The notes below the pieces were generated by a model. That model did not search any database. It saw only the letters and a program-made list of their open reading frames with translations, and had not been told where the DNA came from. Of a DNA stretch of 64,000 nt, positions 21,397 to 32,474 are shown piece after piece (positions within the stretch are counted from its first letter, which is position 1; every line of letters begins with the position of its first letter). The position numbers were made by a program, and so were the translations under genes. This DNA comes from Cytophagales bacterium (lineage in GTDB: Bacteria; Bacteroidota; Bacteroidia; Cytophagales; 172606-1): positions 26,173 through 90,172 of the forward strand of contig JAUJNL010000016.1 in the NCBI GenBank assembly GCA_030448185.1. Reading direction: 5' to 3'.

Positions 21397-23180
21397 TATT
21401 TAATAACCCCGTGGCCCTTGCCAATGAAATCGACTACAATTCCTTAGGCAACCGGATTCTGGGCAGCGTCCACGGCGAATTTGACCTTATCGAAGGGCTC
21501 TCTTTCAGGACCCAATGGAGCATTGACCTGGTGGACCAGCGCGACAACCGGTTTATCAGTTCACTGGCTACCGTACGCGGAGAACGCAGGTCCAGCGCGG
21601 CTACTACGCAAAATCTGAGCTGGACCAACACCAACACGTTAAACTTCACCAAAATGTTTAACCAGGTGCATAACCTGAGTGTGCTGGCCGGTTACGAACA
21701 ACAGGAAGTACGGCGGGAGGGCAACCGGAGCGAAACATCGGGTCATTCCAGCAACGACATCATTACCGTGAACGGAGGGCCCATCCTGGAAACGGCTACT
21801 TCCGAAAGGCGGGGCTTTGGAATCGAGTCACTCTTTGGCCGGGTAAACTATGCCTTTAAGGACAAATACCTGTTTTCAGCCAATGTGCGGCGGGATGGTT
21901 CTTCCAAGTTCGGACGAAACAAACGGTACGGAATTTTTCCTTCGGCCTCTGCAGGTTGGCGTATATCGGCCGAACCGTTTATGCGCAGATTCGGCTTTAT
22001 CAATGACCTGAAGTTACGGGCCAGCGTAGGCGCTACCGGTAATCAGGATATTCCCGAATACGCTACCCGGGGTCTTTTCGTAGCCGGGCGCAATTATGCC
22101 GGGTTGGGCGGCGTATTCCCTACCGAAATACCTAATCCGGATCTGAGCTGGGAATCCACCACGCAATACAATGTAGCCCTGGACCTGACCATACTCGACG
22201 GCCGGATCACTTTTGTAACCGAGGCGTACTTAAAACGGACCAAGGACCTGTTAATTCAACGGTTTATTCCGCAGGCTTTCGGGATTGACCGGGTCTGGCG
22301 CAACGATGCCGACACGGAAAACAAAGGATTGGAGTTTGGCCTCAACAGCAAAAACATGGTGGGAGCGCTTAAGTGGGAAACCAATTTTAATATCAGCTTT
22401 AACCGGAATAAAATTCTCAAGTTCGGCAACTCCTTCCGGTCTACCGTGGCCCGGCAGGGATTCGGAATTCAGGGGCCCGTATCCAACGTGCAGGAAGGGC
22501 AACCAATTGGCCTGCTGATCGGACAAAAGGCGCTGGGTGTACTGCCAACCGACGAAGACAATGTTACCGGGCTAATGAACGGTACTACGCTTCTGCGGGG
22601 GGGCGATTTTTTGGTGGAAGATCTCAACGGGGATAACCGGATCACGGCCACCGAAATCAACGGCTCCATTATCGGGTATGCGCAGCCCTTTTTTACCGGA
22701 GGCGTCAATAACACATTTTCTTACAAGGGGATTCAGTTGAGTGTGTTTCTGCAGGGTAGTTATGGCAATGATATATTCAATGCGGGCCGGGCCATCATCG
22801 AGGGAATGGATAGTTACGACAATGCCAGTAAAAATACCTTGCGGCGCTGGCGGAAGCCGGGTGACCTAACGGATGTTCCGATTGCCATCCAGAACGAAAC
22901 CCGCAATCAACCCCAGAGCCGGTTTATGGAAGATGGGTCCTACCTGCGGGTCAAAACCCTGACGCTTGGCTATACCCTTCCGGCCAGTCTTACGAATAAA
23001 ATAAAAGCCGCCACGATTAAAGTATACGCCACGGGTCAGAACCTGTTCACCTTTACCAACTATACCGGCTGGGACCCCGAAGCCAATACCTTTAGCCGCG
23101 ACCCCTTCGACCTGGGCATCGACTATGGATCTTTTCCGCAGGCCCGTACCATTGTACTGGGCATAAACATGGGTTTTTAA
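21397..23180 (+). pseudogene. SusC/RagA TonB-dependent receptor, 3' part
   Basis: The remaining beta-barrel, about 593 residues, starting in-frame as SLFNNPVALANEIDYNSLGN just after the IS right end. It shows SusC barrel landmarks: NVRRDGSSKFGRNKRYGIFP, SVGATGNQDIP, LSWESTTQYNVALDLTILDG, DLNGDNRITATEINGSIIGY, GSYLRVKTLTLGYTLP and a C-terminal beta-strand ending IVLGINMGF with terminal Phe for barrel assembly. It has no start of its own, so no functional receptor is expected unless both insertions are removed. The SusD gene follows after 70 bases. Confidence 0.88.
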
Positions 23181-23253
23181 CTGCTTACCCTTTATGAGAC
23201 ACCTCAACGCTGTTATATCAATCCTAAGAAAGCATACTTCAGAACATACGCTG

Positions 23254-24750
23254 ATGAAGAAGTATGCAACCCGTATCAATAAGGCATATACCTACCTGGT
23301 AATCCTGTTTTTACTGACCGGAAACTACGCTTGCAAAGTATTAGACCAGGACCCGATCAGTGTCATTCCGGCTGACAGCTTCTTCAAAGATCTGGCCCAG
23401 GCCGAAGGCGCCGTCATCGGGTGCTATGATGCCTGTCAGGTAGATGCCATGTGGCTGGTGCTGCGTGGCGACGGAAGGTCGGACTTATACCGAAGTGGCG
23501 TGGGTACGGCCCGGAACAACTTAATTAACAATAACCTCCAGATTTCGAATAATCCCGATCCCTCCTGGGCGGTCACGTACGATATCATCAATGCCGCTAA
23601 CAACGTCATTTACGCCACGCCCCGGATTGCCGTAACGGCCGAGGCAGCCCGGGTAAAACAGGATCAGCTCGTCGGGGAAGCCTTATTTTTAAGAGCCTGG
23701 ATGTATTTCAACGCGGTAAGAAACTGGCGCAATGTGCCGCTTATCACCTATCCGCTGATCCGACTGGACAGTTTGCAATCGGCGGCGAAGTACCAGAGAT
23801 TTTATGACCATCCCAGTTACCCCAAAGATGACGCGGTGCTGGTGCAGATTGAACAAGACCTACTCGCGGCTGAATTATCACTTCCGGTAGACTACGGTTC
23901 CGCAACGATTCAGACGCGGGGCAGAGCAACCAAAGGAGCCGCCCGCGCCCTGCTGGCCACTGTTTACCTATGGAGAGCAAGCTATGAACAACGACCGGAG
24001 TTTTATGCGAAGGCAGCCGGCTATGCCCAGCAAGTAATTGCGGATGCTACGCGCTACAAACTATTGCCTGCCAGTGCCTATGGTACCTTGTTTACTACCC
24101 GTAATACGGAGGAATCCATATTTGAACTGCAATTTAACAGCCAGTTCAACGAGAGCAATGGCTTGGCCGCCAGTTTTTACCCAGATCGACCCTGGGGCCG
24201 CGGCGGAGATCACACCCTGGAACCCAGTACTACTATTATCAATGCCTTTGAAGCCGGCGACATCCGTAAAGACGTAAGCATTCAGCATACCGGAAATCCG
24301 GCCCGGGATCCCTGGACCACCAATAACCGGTTTTACGTCAACAAGTACCAGGGTACGCTTACCCCCACGGGTAGAGAAAGGGATGATAACCTGAAAATCC
24401 TGAGGCTGGCCGATATGTACCTGATCAAAGCGGAAGCCCTGAACGAAATGGGCGAAACGGGTCCCGCTTTAGAAGCATTGAATGTGATCAGAGACCGGGC
24501 CTTTAATAACGACATTACCAAACGCATTGCACCCGCGGACCAGGAAGTGGTGCGGGAAGCCATTGCCAATGAACGGTTTAAAGAACTCTGTTTTGAAGGC
24601 CACCGGTGGTATGACCTGGTCAGAACACACCAACTGGAAGAAAAACAACCCAGTTTAACTGATACGCCGGAAAAGCTGACCCGCCAAAGGATATTTCCCA
24701 TTCAGAATGGGCAGATCAGCGAAGGCTTCATCCAAAATCCGGGGTATTAA
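23254..24750 (+). CDS. SusD/RagB-family glycan-binding lipoprotein
   Basis: About 498 residues from the ATG at 23254. I prefer it over the in-frame ATG at 23194 because it puts the lipoprotein signal (AYTYLVILFLLTGNYAC) at the N-terminus. The SusD fold is shown by FFKDLAQAEGAVIGCYDACQ, VGEALFLRAWMYFNAVRNWR, RGRATKGAARALLATVYLWR, LADMYLIKAEALNEMGETGP and the C-terminal RFKELCFEGHRWYDLVRT. It caps the SusC barrel at the cell surface and selects the glycan. Its partner SusC is split by IS elements, so the pair is probably non-functional although SusD is intact. Confidence 0.92.
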   Translation: MKKYATRINKAYTYLVILFLLTGNYACKVLDQDPISVIPADSFFKDLAQAEGAVIGCYDACQVDAMWLVLRGDGRSDLYRSGVGTARNNLINNNLQISNNPDPSWAVTYDIINAANNVIYATPRIAVTAEAARVKQDQLVGEALFLRAWMYFNAVRNWRNVPLITYPLIRLDSLQSAAKYQRFYDHPSYPKDDAVLVQIEQDLLAAELSLPVDYGSATIQTRGRATKGAARALLATVYLWRASYEQRPEFYAKAAGYAQQVIADATRYKLLPASAYGTLFTTRNTEESIFELQFNSQFNESNGLAASFYPDRPWGRGGDHTLEPSTTIINAFEAGDIRKDVSIQHTGNPARDPWTTNNRFYVNKYQGTLTPTGRERDDNLKILRLADMYLIKAEALNEMGETGPALEALNVIRDRAFNNDITKRIAPADQEVVREAIANERFKELCFEGHRWYDLVRTHQLEEKQPSLTDTPEKLTRQRIFPIQNGQISEGFIQNPGY

Positions 24751-25241
24751 TATTGGTTATTCGTTGTTCGATGTTGGTTGTTCGATGTTCGCAACCCATT
24801 AGACTTGTTCCTGTTTGAATATCAATAAGTTAATGAATCAACCACCCCTGCCCCTCCTTTATAAGGAGGGAGTTGACTGCAAAAGGAGAGATTATGGGCA
24901 GAAACCTATAATCCCTAAGTTCAGCGTAGTCTTCAGACTACGTTGGAGTGAAAGCCACCATGAAGTAGCAACGCAGTTAATCTTCAGATTGGCGAATAGC
25001 TAAGAATAATTAATAAAATTCTGTATTTCAGCAATTTATACTTGTATTCGCTAATCTCGCCAATCTTCAGCTTAACTTCTTGCTACTGCGTGGTGGCACG
25101 TAAAAAGGGCGTAGTCTTCAGCCTACGCCCAACCAGAGAATAGTTTAAAGTAATTGTAGAGAACTGCTTAAACCTAATTAATTCATATTCTGGCATTTAT
25201 CGACACATCAGCACATCATCTAATCTGCACATCAACTTACT
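24751..25241. repeat. Intergenic region with a ~205-bp imperfect inverted repeat
   Basis: 491 gene-free bases after susD. A repeated TTCGATGTT phrase occupies 24754-24787. From 24924 to 25128 two ~85-base arms are inverted imperfect copies (24924-25008 and 25044-25128). Both contain GCCACCA, AGTAGCAA, GAAGATTGGCGA-like and GCGTAGTCTTCAG segments, and each carries its own small hairpin (CGTAGTCTTCAGACTACG). It looks like a degenerate non-autonomous element or extragenic palindrome. Confidence 0.5.
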
Positions 25242-26246
25242 ATGCCCGGCACTACATTGATCTATACAGTCCGATTTACAAAAGTGGCTTTTCTTTTTCT
25301 CGTAGCCATTCTGCTCGTGAGCGGATGTGACCAGGAGAAAGAATACGCTCCTGTAGAACCAAGTGTGATGTGGAAAATTCTTCCAGACACTACGCTGTCC
25401 GTTTTCCTCGACGGCATGAACCGGCTGGGTCGTTCGCGGGAGTTAAACAATGTAGGCAGCGCCTATACCGTTTTTCCGGTCGCCAACGCTGGGTTACGCG
25501 CCTTCCTGGCTGATACGGCCAGGCACGAGGGGTTCGCCGGCATAACCGATCTGAACAATGACCGCGACGTGCTGGCGGCCATCATTAACTACCACATTGC
25601 GGAAGGAGTAAGGTTAACGGCCACGGATCTGCAAAGCACTTCGGTGATCAATACGGCCCAGGGCGGACAGATCGCGGTAAGCATGCGTAGTGCGGTGATG
25701 CTGAACAACAAGGCGACCCTTTCGGTAGAGCGTACGGCAAGCAACGGCGTAGTGCATATGATTGATTCGTTGCTCATTCCCGATGTGGTAAATATCAGGT
25801 CCCTGAGACAGACCATTAGGGATGAGAGCAACCTGAGCACCTTTTATGAGGCTATCCAGCGTCTGTCCGCTACGAATGCGACAATCAAAGGGTACTTCAA
25901 CGGCACCAATAGTTTACGCACTGTATTTGCCCCCACCAACGAAGCGTTTGCCGCCTATTTCCGGCAGTACCCGGCCGACATCTCCGTAACCCGGATGAAT
26001 GCGACTAAACTGCTGAACTTGGTCAACTACCATATCCTGCAGACGGCCGGTAAGCGGAATCAGGCTTCTTTTACCGGAACTGCGGAAAGAACCAGCTTGG
26101 TCAGAAACGGAACGCCGGTTATGATAACCGTCAATGGAGCCCCTTTTACGTACGGCGAATCCCCCGTGCATACCCCTGATATAACCGCATTCAGGGGCCT
26201 AATTCACGTCATTGACAAGATTTCAGTGCCTACGGGAGGCTTTTAA
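25242..26246 (+). CDS. Lipoprotein with two fasciclin (FAS1) domains
   Basis: 334 residues. Signal sequence with lipobox near residue 29 (VAILLVSGC). The first FAS1 domain spans about 45-185 (TLSVFLDGMNRLG, YTVFPVANAGLRAFL, IINYHIAEG, GVVHMIDSLLIP). The second spans about 190-334 (LSTFYEAIQRL, TVFAPTNEAFAAYFRQYP, LVNYHILQT, GLIHVIDKISVP). FAS1 folds mediate adhesion. In Bacteroidota PULs, lipoproteins of this position after SusD often act as extra surface glycan-binding proteins, which is my inference for this one. Probably same transcription unit as the sigma/SusCD cassette, although 490 bases with repeats intervene. Confidence 0.85.
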   Translation: MPGTTLIYTVRFTKVAFLFLVAILLVSGCDQEKEYAPVEPSVMWKILPDTTLSVFLDGMNRLGRSRELNNVGSAYTVFPVANAGLRAFLADTARHEGFAGITDLNNDRDVLAAIINYHIAEGVRLTATDLQSTSVINTAQGGQIAVSMRSAVMLNNKATLSVERTASNGVVHMIDSLLIPDVVNIRSLRQTIRDESNLSTFYEAIQRLSATNATIKGYFNGTNSLRTVFAPTNEAFAAYFRQYPADISVTRMNATKLLNLVNYHILQTAGKRNQASFTGTAERTSLVRNGTPVMITVNGAPFTYGESPVHTPDITAFRGLIHVIDKISVPTGGF

Positions 26247-26300
26247 GTCCGTCGGGTGCAGACAGCACAATTATTTACCCACCATTCAGATTTCCGAGCC

Positions 26301-26732
26301 ATGCTACTATCTACCATTATTGAACCCAGATTCTCTTTCGGGAAATTGTTTTACGCAGGTTTCCTGATCGGGCTGCTTTCCCTGGGAGCTTGTTCAGAAG
26401 ATATCGCCGTGCCCAGGGCATGCTTCACCATAAACACGCAAAACGACGCGGGGGAATTTATTCCGATTGATAGAGTGAAGGTTGGGAAAGCAGTTACTTT
26501 TCTGAGTTGCAGCAAGGATATGAATTACCTGGTCATCTATACCGGGGATGCCGGCAATGCAAAGGCTGAATATTCAGCTCCCGGACGGGAGATTGCCCTT
26601 GCCGCGGGCAGTTATACCTACACCTATAAGGCTCCCGGTACTTATAACGTCCATTTCATCGCTACGGGATTTGGCAAGGATAAAAAAGTGCTGCGGTCTG
26701 AGGCCACACAGGTAATTACGGTTGACCCCTGA
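26301..26732 (+). CDS. Small surface lipoprotein with PKD-like fold
   Basis: About 143 residues from the ATG at 26301, chosen because the lipoprotein signal (LFYAGFLIGLLSLGAC) then lies near the start; an in-frame ATG at 26256 would add 15 residues. The rest looks like one Ig/PKD-type beta-sandwich (VKVGKAVTFLSCSKDMNYLV, SYTYTYKAPGTYNVHFIATG). It follows the FAS1 lipoprotein by 54 bases and is probably another accessory surface protein of the PUL. No exact family recognised. Confidence 0.65.
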   Translation: MLLSTIIEPRFSFGKLFYAGFLIGLLSLGACSEDIAVPRACFTINTQNDAGEFIPIDRVKVGKAVTFLSCSKDMNYLVIYTGDAGNAKAEYSAPGREIALAAGSYTYTYKAPGTYNVHFIATGFGKDKKVLRSEATQVITVDP

Positions 26733-26831
26733 ATAAGACCATATTCTTGAGTAAGGATACATTTATGGACGCTTGTTTGTGAATCTCCCTTCCCTCTTAC
26801 CTCATCTGTTTTATGGTATTCACCCGTTGAA

Positions 26832-26980
26832 ATAGCCCAATACCATAACTGAACTTATTGTGTACAAAGTATGTATAGCTTCTTTTGCGCATGGTCTGCT
26901 ACTTTTATAAAGGCTTTCGGCGGCAAAGCTACGGCCACCGGTTTAACTGATTACAAAATCATCGGCACACTCCTGGCTCC
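26832..26980 (+). repeat. ~145-bp dispersed repeat R, copy 1 (upstream of GH51-like gene)
   Basis: About 85% identical to 32475-32625. Shared blocks include AACTGAACTTATTGTGTACA, AAGTATGTAT, TTCGGCGGCAAAGCTACGGC and GATTACAAAATCA. It lies about 160 bases upstream of the gene at 27141 in the same orientation. No start codon or open frame is conserved between both copies, so I favour a regulatory leader or decayed element over coding sequence. The rest of 26733-27140 shows nothing further. Confidence 0.55.
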
Positions 26981-27140
26981 AGCATTATTCTTATGCCTTT
27001 AGATAAGTGCCAATCTGAAGACTGATGCGGGAATCTGAAGTTTATATTCAGTCCATGATCCATTTACTCAATTCATTTGGGTATCAGTTCCGTCCGAGCT
27101 GTGCATTACCGGCAAGGTTACTTCGAAACACCACTCTACT

Positions 27141-30033
27141 ATGATAAATTTTACTCCGATAACGTTACGCACCCTCATTTGTGCACTGGTTCTGTTAGGG
27201 TCAGCCGAAGTAGTACGGGCTCAGGCTACGCTGATTAAAATTGATGCAGCGACCAATAATGGAACGATCCATCCGGAGATCTACGGGTCTAACCACCGTT
27301 TTACCAATAACGGCTCTACCATGTGGGACCCGGTGAGCAAACAGGCTTTTCCCAAGTTTGTATCGGTGTATAATGAAGTTGGCCTGCGTTCGATGCGCTA
27401 TCCGGCCGGTACCGCGGCCAGCTTGTTTTTCTGGAAGCGTTCGATTGGTCCTTTAGAAAACCGGTCTAACATCATTAACGGGAAGTCCTGGGAAGAGAAT
27501 ACGGGCTCGGATTTTCCGAATTTCGGCCTGGACGAAGCGGCCCGCTTCTGCGAGGAGAACAATACCAAACTCAATTACATGTATAATTTCGGCAATGGCA
27601 ACGCGGCTGACGCGGCCGATCTGGTCGAATACCTGAATGCCCCCTTGGGAACAAACCCCAATGGAGGGATTGCCTGGGCCGAAGAACGGGCTAAGAACGG
27701 ACACCCGGCCCCTTATAATATTAAAACGTTTGAAATGGGTAACGAAATGTACCCGATAGCCCGGCAGCATTACTGGCTGGATGGCACTACTCCGCAGAAC
27801 TATAGTTATGAATACAAGTATTGCTTCGGGGCGGAAGTGAGTTTTGTCAAACAAGGCGTAGGCGAATATGCCAATAACTCCATAAGTGCAGCCCGAAGTC
27901 GCAACACGGCTAATCAGGTAAAGTATATCAAGTATCCGGTGGTGCTGCCGGGCACGGCTACTGTGTACGTAAACGATGTGGCCTGGACCCGGGTAAACAG
28001 CCTGGCCGGACAAGGAAAAACCAATGTGTATACCCTGGATGAAACCAGTGGCAAGATCACTTTCGGAGACGGCGTGGACGGCACTATTCCCCCGGCCAAT
28101 ACGGTTATCACGGCCAGCTACACCAGTCGACGTGATGGCTTTGATGATTACTACCGGGCCATGAAAGCCGTAGATCCCACCATTAAAATATACAGCTGTC
28201 TGGTTGACCGGAAGTTTATCAACACCATGGGCACCTCACCTTACGACGGGATTGCCATGCACCCCTATGCTTTGCCCGGGCATTTACCCAAAACCGAGAC
28301 GGTGGAGAATTACCATGATCTGATCATGCAACTCTCCGACGAAGAAGCCGACAGCATCAAACACACCAAAGAATACATGCGGATGAAGGCAAGCCCCGAC
28401 CGGAGAGATTCCATGCACGTTATTTGTTCGGAGTACGGATTGGACTTTGAACCGACTCCGGGGTATGGATCATCCATCAATCAGGCCTTGTTCTCGGCGC
28501 GGATTGTAATGGCTGGCATTGATCAGGATTCGCCCCTGACCAATAAACACAGTTTAACGTCAACCATTATCTCCAATGCCCCTCATTTTTTTATTTCGCC
28601 CACGGGGTATATGTTTAAGATGTTTACCAGCCTGTTTGGACCTACCAGGATTAGCTCCTCCATTGAGAATAATCCCAAAAGGCCGGTCGTAGCCAATCCT
28701 TACCTGACCCGGGTCGGCAAACCCATGCCGTATCTGGATAAGCTGGCCATTTCTGCCAGTAAGGATGCCCGGGGGAATGTATACCTGATGGTCCTCAACC
28801 GTGACCGGGAGGATGCCGTAACCAGTGTCATCCAGTTATCGGATTACCATATCACTGACTCCGCTACCATCTGGACCTTGAAGGGGCCCAACTACTTATC
28901 GACCAATACGGCTTCTAATCCCCATAACGTAAGCATCAAAGAGTCGCGCCGCCGGGTAGGGACTACTTCCTTTGAGCACACTTTTCCGCCGCACTCCATT
29001 ACCGCTATTAAACTAAGTGGCATCATTACGCCAATAGCCCCGGCTAACCTGCAAGGTTCCGTCAAGTCCCAAAGCCAAATCGAAGTACACTGGCGTGATG
29101 ACTCGGATAACGAGAGCGGTTTTGTGCTGGAACGATCAGCGGGCCAGGACAGCAGCTTTACTGAGCTAGTGACCCTACCAGCTAACGTGACTACTTACCT
29201 CGATAAGAACCTGATGGGCAGTACTACCTATTTCTACCGGGTTAGGGCAGTCAATGAGGCGGGTGCTTCGGCGTACAGTACTACCACTTCGGCTACTACC
29301 TTAGCCGAAGGAACGGGGTTACTGGGTACTTACTACAAGAGCAAACATTTCAATGGGCGTAGTTTTACTCGGGTAGACTCGACAGTGAACTTCGACTGGG
29401 GAATGGGAGCTCCGGATACTTCTCTGAGCCAGAACACGTTTTCGATCCGCTGGCAGGGACAAGTAGAAGCACCGGATGAGGGAACCTACACCTTCCATAC
29501 GGAGACGGATGACGGGGTGCGGCTTTGGGTAGACGGGCAGTTACTCATCGACCAGTGGGAGAAACACCAGGGACTGCAGCAACATAGCGCCGGTATCCGT
29601 CTCGAATCCGGTAAGCAGTACGACCTGAAGCTGGAGTATTTTGAAAATGACGGCCATGCGGCAGCTAAGCTCTACTGGTCAGGGGAAGGACTGCCCAGGC
29701 AAATCATTCCCGAAGGTGGTTCTTTCCGGCTACTCCTGCCCCGGTACCAGCCGGAGAGGCAGTAGTCAACCTGCCAGCTTGGGCGCTATCCCTCTTTCTA
29801 TTTCCCAATCCGGCCAGCGATGTAGTCTATATAAAATTGGCAGCCCGGTCCGCAGAAGGGGTTCGGATTGTAGTATACAACAGCCTCTCCGGGAAGTGTT
29901 ACGCATGGAGAAGCTTTGGTCAGCGGATGGCGGGGTAATTTTGCCCTTGCATACCCTTAAAGCGGGAGTATACACCCTTAGCGTGGAACAGGGTCACTGG
30001 CGCATCACCTCCAAGCTGGTAGTTGCCAGATAA
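27141..30033 (+). CDS. GH51-like secreted glycosidase with FN3, PA14 and T9SS domains
   Basis: Signal peptide, then a clan GH-A catalytic domain (about 28-640). The acid/base is predicted as Glu202 in FEMGNEMYP and the nucleophile as Glu431 in ICSEYGLD, an arabinofuranosidase-type arrangement. Between them, about residues 263-329, sits an inserted small beta-domain (TVYVNDVAWTRVN, GKITFGDGVDGTIPPA). FN3 (about 635-725), PA14 (728-860) and a T9SS sorting domain follow. The open frame stops at 29765. Restoring one G in the run near 29724 continues it as WFFPATPAPVP and then FPNPASDVVYIKL. A further shift near 29890 is needed to reach LKAGVYTLSVEQGHWRITSK and the stop at 30033. Predicted to act at the cell surface. 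A paralogue without the accessory domains is at 42174. Confidence 0.8.
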
Positions 30034-30184
30034 CCTGCTGGCAGTTCATCAGTAGCGTTTTACAGCTGAGAGATTTGGATGGCCGCAGCCTGTTGTATTA
30101 TTGGGAAGAAAAAATGAGCATCGGGAGGTAGTATTCGGCACGCATACCAATCCGGGCATTTACAGCGGGCAGGCGTACCCGATT

Positions 30185-30230
30185 CGCAGCATCCGGCTTT
30201 AGGCAAGCTCAGCCGAAGCCGGATGCTGCG
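30185..30230. terminator. 15-bp stem-loop between convergent genes
   Basis: Arms CGCAGCATCCGGCTT (30185-30199) and its exact complement (30216-30230) with a 16-base loop. It lies between the convergent GH51-like gene (ends 30033) and beta-helix gene (ends 30284) and probably serves both. The rest of 30034-30283 has no supported gene. Confidence 0.5.
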
Positions 30231-30283
30231 TCCCTATACTGTGCTCTTTAGTGCGGTCGATGATCTGAACAACCCTGATTCCC

Positions 30284-32377
30284 TTACTTACTGGCTTTAC
30301 TGCTTGAAGCAGCTGTTTTGCGTACGCCTACTTGGGTTACGTCTATCGGGTGAAACCCAATGTAAACGCCGGTGATTCGGGTCTTAACCGGAAATCAAAA
30401 GCGGCCGCATCTACAAACAACGGATCGGCATAAAGTGAATGCAGGTCTTTGCCGCGCTGCTGCCACTCGGCCCCAGCTCTGTCCGTTAAACGTAGCCTGT
30501 TCTACCGGGAGCGTAGGGTTGTAGTACAGGTTGTAATCCATATCAAACGTGCTGGTCACTTCCTGCGGCGCTTTTAAGGCCGACAGATGGAATTTGTAAG
30601 GCTGGTCCTGCCATTTTTTACTCAGCAGTTCGCCTTCTTGCCAATAGATAATATTATTCTCGAAGAAGACACTCTTGTGCGGCTCTATCCGGGTACGGCT
30701 GAGTTGTTCCAGCTTCCCCAAGGCAAAAATATTGTTGCGCACGGTTACTTCTTTGCTGAAATGAATGTTGAAAGGGGCAAATTTGGTGTTGTACACCACA
30801 TTATTTTCAACGAGTAAATGGGTGCTGCCCTCATCGTGATACATCCCCCAGCCGCCGTAATGGTTGGCGTTGATGTCGTGGATCCTATTGTTACGGATGA
30901 CGGTGCCCGGCGATACGCCCAGGGTATAATGCCGCCCATATCCGAAAGTAAGCCCGTTTGGCCGATGTCGTGGATATGATTGTATTCAATGAGATTATGG
31001 GTGCTCACGCTGCGGCGGTAGCCCCACACCCATCCCGCCGAAATTCCGGTATACCAGCCGTGGTGGATTTCGTTGTGGGCTACCTGGTTGTGGCTGGCAT
31101 TCATCAGCAGGATGCCTACTGCCGAGGGAAATACTTCGCCGTAATGGTGCAGGGTATTATCGGTAATCTGGTTATGGGTGGTGCGCAGCAGGGGATGATC
31201 TTTTTCGGTGCCGCCGTTCAGCCGGATGCCGCCGCTCCCAGGTAACTTAACTGGCAATAGCTAATCTGATTGTACCGGGAACCATCTAACATATCCATCG
31301 CGAAAGTACCCGTATTGCGGATGCGGCACCGCTCAAAGGTGCAGTGTTGCGCCCCTTTTAAAGTTATGGCCGCCGGAACGCTGGCGAGCCTTGCTTATCG
31401 TTGGAATCACCGGCCGGTAACTCAAAGTGGGTATGCTGAAAAGTAAGCCCCGTAAAATGAAGATAAGCCACCGGTTTGTGCTCGGTTGGTTTGCCTTCCA
31501 GGTGCAGCAATGCCGGGGCAAGCGGGGCAATCACCTCCGCCGCGTGGGCCAGGTCTTCGCCGGGCAAGGGATAGTAATAAAGGACACCGGTCTTTTTGTT
31601 CAGGTACCATTCGCCGGGGGCGTCCAGCCCTTCCCACAGGTTTCTACTACGTACCGGGCACCGGTTTTGGTAAAATCATCGGTAAACACTTTGCCCGCTT
31701 TGTGCCCAAAGGTGACAATACGGCTTTTGGGGTCAATGGATTGGATGGGCAAATGTGAATCGGTCCAGAAGTGATACACAATTACTTCCACGTCGGTCAG
31801 GTTGGTCCAACGGGGTTCAGATCTCCTTCGGCGTATTCAAAGCGCTGGCAATCGGTGTGGTAATGTACTTCAGGCCCCCGTCCGGAAACCCTTTTACCCG
31901 CAGAAAACCCTGGTTAGGCTGGCGGGCCTGTTGCCGCAAGGCGCCGTTAACGTACAGTTGCCGGAACGACCACTGGCCGTTTTTAACCTCGGGGAGCTTA
32001 GTCATCCAAATGCCTTTTGTAGGGTCGCCAGCCGCTGATCGTTTTTCCGCCGCTGATGATTACTTCCTCATCCTGATAGGCCTGGTAGGTGATCGGTGCC
32101 TGTTCGGTGCCGGAATCTTCTTCGTTGAATATAATCGGCTTTGAAGGGGATAGGTGCCGCCACGCAAATGCACGACCACCGGTTTGGTTAGCTGGCGGCT
32201 TGCTTTAGCTCCCGGATGGCTTGTTGGGCAGCATCCAGGAGGCAAACGGGTGGCTTCACTAGTACCATTTGCATTTGCTTGGCCCGTAGGGGCTACGTAA
32301 AACTGGATTACTTCCTGCGCCAATAGCGGGTTAAAAAAGACCAAAACAAAGATAAATACGGAGAGAATCCATTTCAT
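30284..32377 (-). CDS. Secreted right-handed parallel beta-helix protein, multiply frameshifted
   Basis: About 690 codons read in several frames. Starts [20 protein letters not shown] (signal peptide), then [14 protein letters not shown]. The middle is a domain with [37 protein letters not shown] and [21 protein letters not shown] beta-helix follows: [92 protein letters not shown]. The end reads [15 protein letters not shown] with its stop at 30284-30286. This layout is common in secreted polysaccharide-degrading beta-helix proteins (GH/PL-like); substrate unknown. The only minus-strand enzyme in this block. Breaks are mostly single-base. Confidence 0.72.
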
Positions 32378-32474
32378 GGCAAGTAAATTTTATGAGAGAG
32401 CAATAGAGGCGCTAATCTATCCACGCAGGGAATCTTCAATTGATCAGGCAATAATAAAAAATATTCTGGCCGCC

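Noticed and set aside
26871..27000. Repeat R as a small protein gene (MYSFFCAW / MYGFFCSW frames)
   Set aside because: The two copies lose a common frame after about 25 codons, and base changes are not biased to third positions in that frame.
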